Assembly: GCA_945907045.1 (NCBI GenBank)
Contig: CAMDSH010000010.1
Coordinates: 21,894 to 85,893 of the forward strand
Origin: Rhizobium sp. Q54
Lineage (GTDB): Bacteria > Pseudomonadota > Alphaproteobacteria > Rhizobiales > Xanthobacteraceae
Reading direction: 5' to 3'
Length of the DNA: 64,000 bases
Positions within the stretch are counted from its first letter, which is position 1. Each line of letters begins with the position of its first letter. The notes beneath the pieces were generated by a model. That model saw only the letters and a list, made by a program, of their open reading frames with translations. It did no database searches and had not been told where the DNA came from. The position numbers and the translations under genes are program-made. Of the stretch, positions 26,923 through 36,275 are shown piece by piece.

Positions 26923-27156
26923 ACGGCCGGCCAGCGCCGAAAACCCGGAAATTGGATGTCTGCTGCGTGCAAACTTTAGCCGCAGGCCATCCCTCTTCCT
27001 ATGCGGGCTGCCGTATATTAAAGAATTATCAGTGAGGCGTGACGATAGCCCCAGGAGCGAATTGACGGCGTGGATGGTGGCGGCGGGTATGAATTAAATC
27101 GCGAATTGGTACTTGATCGACGCGGGCGTGGACGGGCGTTTCAACTGGGGCATGGC

Positions 27157-28656
27157 ATGGAAAATCGATTTACGGCGGCGCGGTCCTGCGTGACGATGCG
27201 GCTTTGGGGGCCTCCTGCCATTGCGACGCTCGCGGCGATGGCCGCGCTGACGGCGCTGACCGCCAACGCCGCGCCAAGAGAGGTAAAGCCCGCGAGCCCC
27301 ACCGAGGCGACGGCTCCGCGCGATGCAGGCGATCCGATCATGGCGATCGTGTCGATCAAGACCCAGCAGGTCATTTTCTACGATGCCGACGGCTGGACCC
27401 ATCGCGCGCCGGTATCGACCGGCACCACGGGACGCGAGACGCCCGCCGGCGTCTTCGCCGTCCTCGAAAAGGACAAGGATCACCGCTCGACCATGTATGA
27501 CGATGCCTGGATGCCGAATATGCAGCGCATCACGTGGAACGGCATCGCGTTGCACGGCGGGCCGCTGCCCGGATATGCGGCCTCGCACGGTTGCGTGCGG
27601 ATGCCCTATGGCTTTGCCGAGAAGCTGTTCAACAAGACGTGGATCGGGATGCGAGTGATCATCTCGCCGAATGACGCCGAGCCGGTCGAGCTATCCCATC
27701 CGGCGCTGTTCGTGCCGAACCAGGAGACCGTCAGGGCCGCGCCAGCCAAGGCCGAAGCGCTCGCCCGCGCGGCGGCCGACGCCGTCAGGATAGCCGGCGA
27801 GGCAAAAAAGGCCGCGGCAAAAGCGCCGCACGAGGCGGCACAGCTGACATCGTCGCTGCGCAAGATCGAGGGGCTCAAGACTCGCGCCGACGCCAAGCTC
27901 GCCGACGCCGGCAAGGCGCTCGCCGCCGCCAAGACGGACGAGGCCAAGTCGCGGGCCGAGGACCTCAGGCAGAAGGCCGCCGCCCAGGCCGCCGAGTTGG
28001 CGGCGCAGCTCGACGCCGCCAGGGCCGAAGCGAAACCGAAGCTCGATACACTGGCCGCCGCAAAGGACGCAGCCAAGGAAGCCGAGAAGAAAAAAGCCGA
28101 GTCCGCCAAGGCGGCAAACGAGGCAAAGCTCGCGCTTGAACCGGTGTCAGTCTACATCAGCCGCGCGACACAGAAACTTTACGTCCGGCGCAACACGCAT
28201 AAGCCGGCGCCGGACGGGGGCGGCGAAGTGTTCGACACGACCATCGAAGTCCCGGTGACGATCCGCGATCCCGACAAGCGGATTGGCACGCATATTTTCA
28301 CCGCGATGGCGCGCAGCGAAGTTGGCCTGCGCTGGACCGCGGTCACGATCGACAGCGCGGACGATGCCAAGGCTGCGCTCGACCGCATCATCATTCCGCA
28401 GGAGGTGCTCGATCGCATCGCGCCGACCGCATTGCCGCGATCCTCGATCGTCATCTCCGACGAGCCGTTGAGCAAAGAGACCAATTATCGCACCGAGTTC
28501 GTCGCGGTGCTGAGCGGTCAGCCGCAAGGCGGCTTCATCACGCGCAAGCCCACGGCCGATACCCTTGTCGCGAGCCGTGACGATTTCTTCGGCTTTTTGT
28601 TCCAGCCCGCTTCGAACTCGCCAACCAGAAATCCGCGCCCGTTCTGGGGCCGGTAA
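27157..28656 (+). CDS. Two-domain L,D-transpeptidase with central coiled coil
   Basis: A 499-residue exported protein. The signal peptide ends near residue 45 (TANAAP). The first YkuD domain (about 60-180) has HGGPLPGYAASHGCVRM with nucleophile Cys146, so it can cross-link peptidoglycan stems or attach proteins. Residues ~195-325 are an Ala/Lys/Glu-rich coiled coil. The C-terminus (from about 328) opens like a second YkuD domain (VSVYISRATQKLYVRR, then a RIGTHIFTA turn) but has no SHGC nucleophile. ATG 27157 is preceded by GGGG at proper spacing; longer frames to 27070 add junk. Confidence 0.88.
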   Translation: MENRFTAARSCVTMRLWGPPAIATLAAMAALTALTANAAPREVKPASPTEATAPRDAGDPIMAIVSIKTQQVIFYDADGWTHRAPVSTGTTGRETPAGVFAVLEKDKDHRSTMYDDAWMPNMQRITWNGIALHGGPLPGYAASHGCVRMPYGFAEKLFNKTWIGMRVIISPNDAEPVELSHPALFVPNQETVRAAPAKAEALARAAADAVRIAGEAKKAAAKAPHEAAQLTSSLRKIEGLKTRADAKLADAGKALAAAKTDEAKSRAEDLRQKAAAQAAELAAQLDAARAEAKPKLDTLAAAKDAAKEAEKKKAESAKAANEAKLALEPVSVYISRATQKLYVRRNTHKPAPDGGGEVFDTTIEVPVTIRDPDKRIGTHIFTAMARSEVGLRWTAVTIDSADDAKAALDRIIIPQEVLDRIAPTALPRSSIVISDEPLSKETNYRTEFVAVLSGQPQGGFITRKPTADTLVASRDDFFGFLFQPASNSPTRNPRPFWGR

Positions 28657-28834
28657 GACGCGCACGCCGGGAACAGGTTAGACGCTACGCCTACCGATGC
28701 GTTGCTGCCGCAGTTAGAAACCGGCAAAATCAACTGCGTCCGTCTTCCCCATTATGGCCGGTTGCCACCCGGCGCGCGCAGAGAGAAAACGCCGCGCACC
28801 GCCGGCAAGTTCCAACGCGAATTGTCCTCCGTTC

Positions 28835-28888
28835 ATTCCCGCGTAAGCGGGAATCCAGGGAAGTCTGGGTCCCCGCTTTCGCGGGGAC
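28835..28888. repeat. Bipartite palindromic intergenic repeat, copy A
   Basis: Two perfect hairpins: ATTCCCGC/GCGGGAAT (28835-28854) and GTCCCCGC/GCGGGGAC (28869-28888), each with a four-base loop, joined by ATCCAGGGAAGTCTGGGT. The second hairpin contains CCGC-TTTC-GCGG, shared with the element at 43506-43599. It lies downstream of the convergent transpeptidase and ligase genes and may act as a bidirectional mRNA 3'-end structure. Confidence 0.75.
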
Positions 28889-28906
28889 GAGCGGAAACGG
28901 AATTTG

Positions 28907-30547
28907 TTATTCCGCCGCCTGCGCGGTGGGGAGCACATAATCCTTGAACTGCTGGCGCAGCGTCGTCTTCTGGATTTTCCCGGTTGCGGTGTGCGGGATT
29001 TCCGCGACGAAGGCGACATCGTCCGGCATCCACCATTTGGCGATCTTGCCCTGCATGAAGCCGAGGATGTCTTCCTTGCTCGCGGTCTGATCTTTTTTCA
29101 GCACGATGACGAGCAACGGGCGCTCGTCCCATTTCGGATGCTTGATGCCGATGACAGCGGCTTCCGCCACCTTGGGATGGCCGATCGCCATGTTCTCGAT
29201 ATCGATCGAGGAAATCCATTCGCCGCCGGACTTGATGACATCCTTGGCGCGGTCGGTGATCTGCATGTAGCCGTAGGGGTCGATGGTGGCGACGTCGCCG
29301 GTATCGAAGAAGCCCTCGTCGTCGAGAATTTTTTCGTTCGAAGCCTTGAAGTACGAGCGCGCGACCGCCGGCCCGCGCACTTTCAGGCGGCCGAACACCT
29401 TGCCGTCCCAGGGCAGATTTTTCCCGGCATCGTCGGTGATTTTCATTTCCACGCCGAACGGCGGATGGCCCTGCTTCTGTTGCAGGTCTAGCTTGGCATC
29501 GCCCTTGAGCCCGGCATATTCCGGCTTCATCGTGCAGAGCGAACCGAGCGGCGACATTTCCGTCATGCCCCAGGCGTGCACGACCTCGACGCCGTAGTGA
29601 TCCTGGAATTTCTGCGTCATGGCGCGCGGGCAGGCCGAGCCGCCGATGACGACGCGCTTGAGATGCGGCAGCTTCGCGCCGGTCTTCTCAAGCTCCTGCA
29701 AAAGCATCAGCCACACCGTCGGCACCGCCGCGGTGAAGGTGACTTTATAAGTGTCGAGTAATTCATAGATCGACGCGCCGTCCATCTTGGGCCCCGGCAG
29801 CACCAGTGTTGCGCCCACCATCGGCGTCGAGAACGCCAGCGACCAGCCGTTGGCATGGAATATCGGAACCACCGGCATGCAGACATCGAGCGCGGAAAGA
29901 TTTTTAGAATCGGGCAGCGACGCCATGAAGGCGTGCAGCACGTTGGAGCGGTGCGAATAGAGCACGCCCTTCGGGTTGCCGGTGGTGCCGGATGTGTAGC
30001 ACATGCCGGCGGCGGTATTTTCGTCGAACGACTTCCAGGCGAAATCGCCGTCCACCTCGCCGATCCATTCCTCATAGGCGACCGCGTTTTTCAGCGTCGT
30101 CTTCGGCATGTGCGCGGCATCGGTGAGCACGATGTAGCGCTCGATGGTGGGGAGCTTGTCGGCGAGTTTTTCCAGCAGCGGCACGAATGTGAGATCGACG
30201 ATCATCATGCGGTCTTCGGCGTGGTTGATGATCCAGACCAGCTGCTCGGGGAACAGCCGCGGATTGACGGTGTGATAGATCGCGCCGATCCCGAGGATGC
30301 CGTACCAGCATTCCAGATGCCGCCAGGTGTTCCACGCCATCGTGGCGACGCGGTCGCCGAGCTTGATGCCGTCCTTCTCCAGCCGCTTCGCGATTTTCAG
30401 GGAGCGCGCGCGGATCGCGGCGTAATCGGTGGTGTGGATCGGGCCCTCCACCGAGCGCGACACCACCGGGCGCTGGCCGTGGTAGGTCGCCGCATGGTCG
30501 ATGATGCGATGGCACAGCAGCGGCCAGTCCTGCATCAGTCCGAGCAT
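28907..30547 (-). CDS. Acyl-CoA ligase, DmdB-like (3-methylmercaptopropionyl-CoA ligase type)
   Basis: A 546-residue ANL-superfamily adenylate-forming enzyme. Motifs in order: [16 protein letters not shown] (AMP/P-loop), [27 protein letters not shown] and the terminal catalytic Lys in [10 protein letters not shown]. The N-terminus ([20 protein letters not shown]) matches my memory of proteins annotated as 3-(methylthio)propionyl-CoA or medium-chain fatty-acyl-CoA ligases in Bradyrhizobium. It activates a carboxylic acid with ATP and CoA. A specific role in DMSP sulfur metabolism would need biochemical support; general medium-chain acyl activation is just as likely. Confidence 0.88.
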   Translation of the reverse strand: MLGLMQDWPLLCHRIIDHAATYHGQRPVVSRSVEGPIHTTDYAAIRARSLKIAKRLEKDGIKLGDRVATMAWNTWRHLECWYGILGIGAIYHTVNPRLFPEQLVWIINHAEDRMMIVDLTFVPLLEKLADKLPTIERYIVLTDAAHMPKTTLKNAVAYEEWIGEVDGDFAWKSFDENTAAGMCYTSGTTGNPKGVLYSHRSNVLHAFMASLPDSKNLSALDVCMPVVPIFHANGWSLAFSTPMVGATLVLPGPKMDGASIYELLDTYKVTFTAAVPTVWLMLLQELEKTGAKLPHLKRVVIGGSACPRAMTQKFQDHYGVEVVHAWGMTEMSPLGSLCTMKPEYAGLKGDAKLDLQQKQGHPPFGVEMKITDDAGKNLPWDGKVFGRLKVRGPAVARSYFKASNEKILDDEGFFDTGDVATIDPYGYMQITDRAKDVIKSGGEWISSIDIENMAIGHPKVAEAAVIGIKHPKWDERPLLVIVLKKDQTASKEDILGFMQGKIAKWWMPDDVAFVAEIPHTATGKIQKTTLRQQFKDYVLPTAQAAE

Positions 30548-30647
30548 AAATCCCTCCCAGATCGCCGTTCGGGCCTTGCGGCCTCTTGCGGCTCAAGGTT
30601 AGCGGGCGGGCGGGACGGCGCAACCGGGGAATTGCGTAAACATGGCG

Positions 30648-31766
30648 TCAATTGAAGCGCGCCAGCCGGAAACGCGAAATGTCGTGGCCGGTTGTTCCCT
30701 CCATCGCCAGATCGGCCAGGATTTCGCCGACCACCGGGGCGAACTTGAAGCCGTGCCCGGAGCAGGGCGAAGCGAGGATAATCTGCGGGCAGCTTGGGAT
30801 TTGATCGATGATGAAATCGCCGTCCGGCGTCATGGTGTAAAGGCAGGTCTTGGCTTCGAGCAGTTCGCCGTTCGCATCCGGCAGATATCCGGCGATGCCT
30901 GCGCGGATCGCATTTTCATCGGCGGCGGAGACGGCGCGCTCGCAGGTGGCGGGGTCGACCGTTTCGTTGAGATGAAAGTGTTTGGAGATTTTCAGGCCCG
31001 CATCGTCCAGCGGGAAACCGTAGTGAATGCCGTGCGGGCTCTCCAGCATGAACACCGGAAAGCGCCCTTCCGCGAACGGCGCCGGATCGCGCGGCTTGAA
31101 CCAGCCGAGCACCTGCCGCGTTACGCGCAGCGGCAGATCGGGAAAAAAGGTTTTCGCCCATGCGCCGGCAGCGACGATGGCCGTTTTTGCCTCGTACGTG
31201 CCGCGATCGGTGGTGACGCGCACGCCGGTTCCGTGCGGCTCAACCGCGCGCACGATCTCGTTGGTATGGAGTTGCGCGCCTGCCGCCAGCGCCAGATCGA
31301 TGTGAGCCTTTATCCCCGCTTCGGCTTCGAGATAGCCGCCGTCCGGTTGCCATACGCCGATGAAATCGTCCGGCAGCTTGAACGCGGGGATACGGCGCAT
31401 GACCTCCTTCGCATCCAGCGCTTGATGTTGAAGATGATGATGACGCGCCGACGCCAGCGTGCCCTGAATAAGTTCGCAATCCGGCCGGCCGATCTCGATG
31501 ATGCCGGTCGTGTGCATGAGTTTTTGCCCTGCGGTGCTTTCAAGCTCGCGCCACAGCGTCATCGCGGCGCGCACCAGCGGCACATAAGAGGGGTGCTCGT
31601 AATAGCTGATGCGGATGACGCGGGTCGCGCCATGCGAGGACCCCCCTTCATGACCGGGGGTCAGGCTTTCGATGCCCAGCACGCGCGCCCCGCGCCTCCC
31701 GACCTGATAGAGCGCCGCGCCGCCCATCGCGCCGGCCCCGATCACGATCGCGTCGTATTGCGCCAT
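30648..31766 (-). CDS. solA: FAD-dependent amine oxidase (N-methyltryptophan/sarcosine oxidase type)
   Basis: A 372-residue monomeric sarcosine-oxidase family protein. The dinucleotide fold IVIGAGAMGGAALYQVGRRG starts at residue 7. HTTGIIEIG, GGYLEAEAG and the C-terminal LASPCSGHGFKFAP follow; Cys335 is the expected covalent attachment site for FAD. It oxidises N-methyl amino acids (sarcosine, N-methyl-L-tryptophan) to the amine plus formaldehyde and H2O2. SolA and monomeric sarcosine oxidase cannot be separated by eye. It stands alone between two divergent/convergent neighbours. Confidence 0.88.
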   Translation of the reverse strand: MAQYDAIVIGAGAMGGAALYQVGRRGARVLGIESLTPGHEGGSSHGATRVIRISYYEHPSYVPLVRAAMTLWRELESTAGQKLMHTTGIIEIGRPDCELIQGTLASARHHHLQHQALDAKEVMRRIPAFKLPDDFIGVWQPDGGYLEAEAGIKAHIDLALAAGAQLHTNEIVRAVEPHGTGVRVTTDRGTYEAKTAIVAAGAWAKTFFPDLPLRVTRQVLGWFKPRDPAPFAEGRFPVFMLESPHGIHYGFPLDDAGLKISKHFHLNETVDPATCERAVSAADENAIRAGIAGYLPDANGELLEAKTCLYTMTPDGDFIIDQIPSCPQIILASPCSGHGFKFAPVVGEILADLAMEGTTGHDISRFRLARFN

Positions 31767-31862
31767 GCATTCCCCTCAGCGGCCGCTGCTACATTGGTTG
31801 GCGGCGTGCCTTCGATTCGATTACACCCTATTTCACGCAGAAATGCCGCAACCGGAATCCAG

Positions 31863-32681
31863 ATGCAGCGTGTGAGGCAACTTTTTCCGATCCTTCTGAT
31901 CGCCGCCATCGGCGGCGTGGCGTCTGCCGAGGACGTTCCGCTGCCGCGCCCACGCCCCGCACCCGACTTCGTGCCGTTTGCGGAATCCGCGCGACCCTTT
32001 TTCGATCCGGCGGAACTGACAACGGAGCTGTCGGATTGCCGCAAGCGGCTTAACGAGATCGCTGTTGTTGAACCGTTGCCGCGCCTGATCGGCCCCGGTG
32101 AATGCGGCGGCAGTGATATGGTGCGGCTACGCGCGGTTTCATTGCCCGACAAGAGCAGCATCGCGCTCATGCCCCCGCCGGATTTGCGCTGCCGGACGGC
32201 GGAAGGCGTTGCGGCCTGGGTGCGCGACGAGATGGCGCCCAAGTTCAGCGCAATAGGGCCGCCGCTGCGCAGCATCGAGAATTACGATTCCTACGATTGC
32301 CGTGGACGCAACCGTGTGGTGGGCGCGCAGATGAGCGAGCACGGAAAGGGCAATGCGCTCGACGTGCGCAAGTTCAGGCTGGCCAACGGCAAGACGGTCG
32401 ATCCGACCGACGTGAACGTGCCGAAGGATTTTCGCGTCTCGATGCGCGAGGCTGCCTGTTCGAGGTTCACCACCGTGCTCGGGCCGGGCTCGGACGGCTA
32501 TCACGAGAGTCATATCCATCTCGATCTTGCAGAAAGGCGGGGCGGCTACCGTCTTTGCCAATGGAACGTGCGCGAACCGCCGCCACCGCCGGGTCCGGAA
32601 GTTGCACTGACGGACGTGCCTTTGCCGCAGCCCCGGCCGCAAATCCCGGAACAGTCTGCGGACGGCGGCAAAAAACATTAG
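31863..32681 (+). CDS. Extensin-like C-terminal domain protein, exported
   Basis: A 272-residue protein whose signal peptide covers about residues 1-22. The extensin-like (PF06904) domain covers most of the mature part, with MSEHGKGNALDVRKF and HESHIHLDLAERR, which echo the H-x-G-x-A-x-D and S-x-H-x-H-x-D zinc motifs of D,D-carboxypeptidase-like peptidases. Pro-rich DVPLPRPRPAP and DVPLPQPRPQIP flank the domain at both ends. It is likely periplasmic and may act on peptidoglycan. The frame extends to 30642 upstream, but that is antisense to solA; ATG 31863 gives the signal peptide. Confidence 0.87.
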   Translation: MQRVRQLFPILLIAAIGGVASAEDVPLPRPRPAPDFVPFAESARPFFDPAELTTELSDCRKRLNEIAVVEPLPRLIGPGECGGSDMVRLRAVSLPDKSSIALMPPPDLRCRTAEGVAAWVRDEMAPKFSAIGPPLRSIENYDSYDCRGRNRVVGAQMSEHGKGNALDVRKFRLANGKTVDPTDVNVPKDFRVSMREAACSRFTTVLGPGSDGYHESHIHLDLAERRGGYRLCQWNVREPPPPPGPEVALTDVPLPQPRPQIPEQSADGGKKH

Positions 32682-32730
32682 CAGGGCGGATGCACGTTCC
32701 GTTCATAGGTTCGGCTTTATCTAGGCGGTC

Positions 32731-33666
32731 ATGAAAACGAATTCCCGCGCCGGTCTTGCCGAATATTTGCCCAAGCCTGAGGAGCCCAAAACGGCGGGCG
32801 TGAGCCGCCGCGGGTTCCTCACCGGCGGCTTCGGCCTTGCGGGTTTGGCCGGCGGTGGCGGCAGCATGGCCTATGCAGCTGTGAGCGCGGCGCATGACCT
32901 TCGCATTACTCCTTATCGCCTCACGCCGCCGGGTTGGCCGGCCGGACAGAAGCTTTCGATTACCGTCATTGCCGATCTGCATGCGGGCGGTCCGAACATG
33001 GGGATCGATCGCGTCCGGCAGGTAGTGGATGCCGCCAACGGGCTGGGCTCGGATCTGGTGGTGCTGCTCGGAGATTATTTCGCGACGCATTGGTTCGTCA
33101 CCGAGCGCGTTCCGCATTCAGCCTGGGCGGCGGAGCTGGCGCGGCTGCGCGCGCCGCTCGGCGTGTTCGCGATCTACGGCAATCACGACTGGTGGTATGA
33201 CATCGCGGGCGTGCGCGCGGCGCTTGAAGCGGTGCGTATCCCGGTGATGGAAAACCATTCGGTCTTGCTGGGCGAGGGCAGCAACCGCTTTTGGCTCGCC
33301 GGCATTGGCGATCAGATCGCCTATCGGATAGGGCCCAACAAGTTCAAGGGCGTGGACGATCTGCCCGGCACGCTGGCGCGCGTGAACACTAATCATCCCG
33401 TCATCCTGCTGGTGCATGAGCCGGATATATTCATCGACGTGCCTGGCCGCGTTTCGCTCACGCTCGCCGGCCACACCCACGGCGGGCAAATCCGCATTCC
33501 GTTCCTGTGGGAGACCTGGGTGCCGTCGGGCTATGGCGCGCGCTTCGCCTATGGTCACATCATTGAACAGAACCGCCACATGATCGTCTCCGGGGGCTTA
33601 GGCACCAGCCGGGTGCCGATGCGGCTTGGCGTGCCGCCGGAAATTGTTCGCGTTGAGCTCGGATAG
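32731..33666 (+). CDS. Tat-exported metallophosphoesterase (YkuE/YaeI-like)
   Basis: A 311-residue calcineurin-like phosphoesterase. A twin-arginine signal SRRGFLTGGFGLAGLAGG lies at residues 25-42. All metal motifs are present: IADLHAGG, LLGDYF, YGNHDWW, VHEP and AGHTHGGQ. The C-terminal GGLGTSRVPMRLGVPPE is shared with YkuE/YaeI. Relatives are membrane-facing phosphodiesterases, including lipid-linked substrates. It follows the extensin-like gene by 49 bp on the same strand and is ended by a strong hairpin. Confidence 0.9.
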   Translation: MKTNSRAGLAEYLPKPEEPKTAGVSRRGFLTGGFGLAGLAGGGGSMAYAAVSAAHDLRITPYRLTPPGWPAGQKLSITVIADLHAGGPNMGIDRVRQVVDAANGLGSDLVVLLGDYFATHWFVTERVPHSAWAAELARLRAPLGVFAIYGNHDWWYDIAGVRAALEAVRIPVMENHSVLLGEGSNRFWLAGIGDQIAYRIGPNKFKGVDDLPGTLARVNTNHPVILLVHEPDIFIDVPGRVSLTLAGHTHGGQIRIPFLWETWVPSGYGARFAYGHIIEQNRHMIVSGGLGTSRVPMRLGVPPEIVRVELG

Positions 33667-33673
33667 AAATGAA

Positions 33674-33704
33674 AACGGCGCCGCGGAGTTTTCCGGGCGC
33701 CGTT
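33674..33704. terminator. Bidirectional Rho-independent terminator
   Basis: A 9-bp stem AACGGCGCC/GGCGCCGTT (33674-33682 and 33696-33704) with a GC-containing inner loop that can extend pairing. AAACTTTC follows on the plus strand and TTTTCATTTC on the minus strand. It separates the phosphoesterase and the convergent L,D-transpeptidase. Confidence 0.75.
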
Positions 33705-33727
33705 AAACTTTCAAATCGGAGCCGCGA

Positions 33728-34396
33728 TTATTCGGGGCGGCCGCCGGTGAGGGCAAGACGCGGATTGAACGGCGAGTCGCCTTGTCCCGGCGCAAGGACC
33801 ACCACCATCGTGCCCATCTTGACCCGGCTGAACAGGTCAATCACGTCCTCGTTGGTCAGGCGGATGCAGCCCGACGAAATGGCGTGGCCGATATATTCCG
33901 GCTGGTTGGTGCCGTGGATGCGGAACAGCGTGTCCTTGTTGCCCTCGAACAGATAGAGCGCGCGCGCGCCCATCGGATTATGCGGGCCGGGACCGACGAA
34001 GTTAGGCACTTCCATGCGCTTCTTGATGTCGGCGGTCGGTGTCCAGGTCGGCCACTCTTCCTTGCGGCCAACCTTGGCGACACCGGACCAGGCCAGCGCT
34101 TCTTCGCCGACGGTCACGCCGTAGCGGATCGCTTTGCCTTCGGGCAGCACGTAATAGAGATAGCGCGCATCGGAATCGATCACGATCGTTCCGGGGCCTT
34201 CCTTACGGTGATAGCCGACGATGTGACGCTTGTACGGTTCGGGGATCGTCGCGGCGGCGTAAGGCGTGTTCGCCAGCAACTTTTTGTCGCGAGCGTTCAG
34301 ATTGGCTTCCGAAGCCGGCTCCACGGTCGACTGCATGCAGCCGCCGAGCATTACCCCCAGGCCCAACAGGGCGAACACAGCCGCACGTAACTTCAT
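33728..34396 (-). CDS. Lipoprotein L,D-transpeptidase (ErfK/YbiS type)
   Basis: A 222-residue protein. The lipoprotein signal ends with LGGC, so Cys20 would be acylated. The YkuD domain spans about 65-205; the catalytic motif HGTNQPEYIGHAISSGCIRL ends with nucleophile Cys177. Its role is 3-3 peptidoglycan cross-linking or protein anchoring in the periplasm. It is a single gene with a GAGGACTGGAA ribosome binding region. It is the second transpeptidase of this fold in the window, compact and canonical, unlike the 27157 protein. Confidence 0.92.
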   Translation of the reverse strand: MKLRAAVFALLGLGVMLGGCMQSTVEPASEANLNARDKKLLANTPYAAATIPEPYKRHIVGYHRKEGPGTIVIDSDARYLYYVLPEGKAIRYGVTVGEEALAWSGVAKVGRKEEWPTWTPTADIKKRMEVPNFVGPGPHNPMGARALYLFEGNKDTLFRIHGTNQPEYIGHAISSGCIRLTNEDVIDLFSRVKMGTMVVVLAPGQGDSPFNPRLALTGGRPE

Positions 34397-34770
34397 TTCC
34401 AGTCCTCGTGTATTGCTATCGCCGGGCAGGGAGATCGTCCGACTCTTCGATAGCGGTATTAACGTTTGGCCAGCGCTTTATCCAGATTTCTTGCGGGTTT
34501 CCCGTCAGCTCCTGTGAATCTGTTGCAGGAATGCCGCACCCTGGAACCGGCCATTTAGCCTGCAAATAGGCAGCCCGATCAATGGGCCAGATCATGCCCG
34601 TGAGACGTTAAGCGAGGCTTTACCTTAACAATCTCTTTTATCGCCCCGGGCGGCCAAGCCCTGCGTTTCGCGGCAAATGTCACGATAGAACACGTTTTGC
34701 TGCGCATTTCCGCCGCACTCGGGCATCAAAACCGAGGCAGGGAGACGCTAGGGAAACATCGGAGGGTTAG
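34397..34770. promoter_or_regulatory. 374-bp intergenic region between divergent genes
   Basis: No convincing protein gene. It must hold the promoter of the minus-strand transpeptidase and that of the small gene at 34771. One short inverted repeat (GTTAAG at 34607 and CTTAAC at 34624) is followed by the AT-rich ACAATCTCTTTTAT; it could be a regulator site or a promoter part. No clear -35/-10 pair is called. Confidence 0.3.
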
Positions 34771-34941
34771 ATGAAATCGGCAAACGGTACGGATTCCTCA
34801 AGAGATTCCGTACGCAATTACCCAAATCTCGACGGCCAGTACGGCAAGATCGGCATATCGGCCGTGGCGGCTGCGATGCGCTACCAGAGCGAGCCGCGCA
34901 ATCCGGCTTACGCTCCGGTCTATCCGCAAAACGACGACTGA
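34771..34941 (+). CDS. Small 56-residue protein, unknown function
   Basis: A short frame supported by a strong GGAGGG box ending five bases before the ATG. The peptide is polar, Asn/Tyr/Pro-rich, with a block NYPNLDGQYGKIGISAVAAAMRY and a terminal PVYPQNDD. It has no signal peptide or cysteines. I believe homologous small proteins are seen in Bradyrhizobium-type genomes, but this is from memory. It is followed by a GC-rich hairpin 30 bp downstream. Confidence 0.6.
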   Translation: MKSANGTDSSRDSVRNYPNLDGQYGKIGISAVAAAMRYQSEPRNPAYAPVYPQNDD

Positions 34942-34970
34942 CCTTATCTCGTGACTTGCCCGGACCTGGA

Positions 34971-35000
34971 AGCCGGCCGCGGCGCAAGCCCGCGGCGGCT
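34971..35000 (+). terminator. GC-rich hairpin after the small gene
   Basis: Near-perfect stem AGCC(G)GCCGCGG / CCGCGGCGGCT with a 7-base loop, 30 bp after the stop at 34941. No T-tract follows, so it may be a Rho-independent-like pause or an mRNA stabiliser only. Confidence 0.4.
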
Positions 35001-35159
35001 CCCGGTTCCCCAAATCCTCACATCGTTCTTGATCCCTTGGCGCCTGCGCGGCGCCGGAGGGCCGTTATTCGCGCGTAAAAATTCTTGCCTAATCCGCCGG
35101 GATGAGGCCAAGAGTGAGGCCAAGACTTGTGCCTGCATTTTGTGATCGCCGGGTAGTGC

Positions 35160-36137
35160 ATGCTCTCAGCCTACATTCCGAAAGGGACTTCGCTCGAACG
35201 CCACCCGGTTGCGGTGGACGCGGAAGTGCCGGAAGCCGCTGTCTGGATCGATCTCGTCAAGCCGACGGGGACCGAAGACAAGATCGTAGAGCGCCTGCTA
35301 GGCATCGCGATCCCGACGCGCGAAGAAATGCAGGAGATCGAGGTGTCGAGCCGTCTCTATACGGAGAACGGCGCGCGCTACATGACCGCGACGCTGATGT
35401 GCGCGTCGGACACGCCGATGCCGAAGCACACAGCCGTCACCTTCATTCTGGCCGGCCATCGTCTCGTCACCGTGCGCTACGACGACCCGCGGCCTTTCTT
35501 CATCGTGGAGAACAAGCTGGCGCGGCAATGCCAGCCGAGCGTCTCCGGCGAGTCCGTGCTTACCGATCTGCTCGATGCGGTGATCGATCGCACCGCCGAC
35601 ATTCTTGAGCGCATAGGCGCCGACGTCGACCGTATCTCCCATTCCATTTTCGAGCCCGAGGACGTGACCAACGGCGAGGTGCCGACGCAAAACGAGATCC
35701 TGAAGGATCTGGGACGCAAGGGCGATCTCACCTCGAAAGTGCGCGAGAGCCTGGTCTCGATCGGCCGGCTGGTGCTGTTCCTCGCCAACGAGGCGGAAGG
35801 ATTGCGCTGGGCGAAGGACGCCCGTTTGCAGCTCAAGTCGATGCAGCGCGATACCGGCTCGCTTTCCGATCACGCCACTTATTTGACCAACAAGATTACC
35901 TTCCTGCTCGACGCGCTGCTCGGCGTGGTGAGCATCCAGCAGAACAACATCATCAAGATTTTCTCGGTGGCGGCGGTGGTGTTCATGCCGCCGACGCTGA
36001 TCGCCTCGATCTACGGCATGAACTTCAAGCACATGCCGGAACTGGATTGGGTCTACGGTTATCCGTTCGCCATCGCGCTAATGGTGCTGGCGGCTGTCGG
36101 GCCGTATTACGTTTTCAAATGGAAGAAGTGGTTGTGA
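35160..36137 (+). CDS. corA: CorA-family magnesium/metal transporter
   Basis: A 325-residue CorA protein. A large cytoplasmic N-terminal domain with a long helix precedes two C-terminal membrane helices; the selectivity signature YGMNF occurs at residues 285-289 (Gly286-Met287-Asn288), and the C-terminus is FKWKKWL. The VWIDLVKPTGTEDKIVERLL start is typical. It imports Mg2+ (also Co2+/Ni2+) as a pentamer. No magnesium riboswitch is obvious in the 218-bp leader. It appears monocistronic, with a hairpin after the stop. Confidence 0.93.
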   Translation: MLSAYIPKGTSLERHPVAVDAEVPEAAVWIDLVKPTGTEDKIVERLLGIAIPTREEMQEIEVSSRLYTENGARYMTATLMCASDTPMPKHTAVTFILAGHRLVTVRYDDPRPFFIVENKLARQCQPSVSGESVLTDLLDAVIDRTADILERIGADVDRISHSIFEPEDVTNGEVPTQNEILKDLGRKGDLTSKVRESLVSIGRLVLFLANEAEGLRWAKDARLQLKSMQRDTGSLSDHATYLTNKITFLLDALLGVVSIQQNNIIKIFSVAAVVFMPPTLIASIYGMNFKHMPELDWVYGYPFAIALMVLAAVGPYYVFKWKKWL

Positions 36138-36147
36138 GTTGTTTCAT

Positions 36148-36170
36148 CTCTCCGCTCTGCTCGGGGAGAG
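36148..36170. repeat. Short intergenic hairpin (CTCTCC family)
   Basis: CTCTCC (36148-36153) pairs with GGAGAG (36165-36170). It lies just after corA, resembling the palindromes at 1561 and 56529. No T-run follows; it may protect or loosely terminate the corA transcript. It also marks the boundary before an AT-richer gene. Confidence 0.45.
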
Positions 36171-36275
36171 GTTGATTCGCCGAACAACGCGAAACCGCCT
36201 AGACAACCCACGCTTGTGAACTGATTATGTTCAAGTGAAGCGCGACATCTGTATGCCACAAAGAGGCGGACATCG

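Noticed and set aside
30642..31862. Long upstream extension of the extensin-like gene
   Set aside because: It is antisense to solA; the real gene starts at 31863 with a signal peptide.
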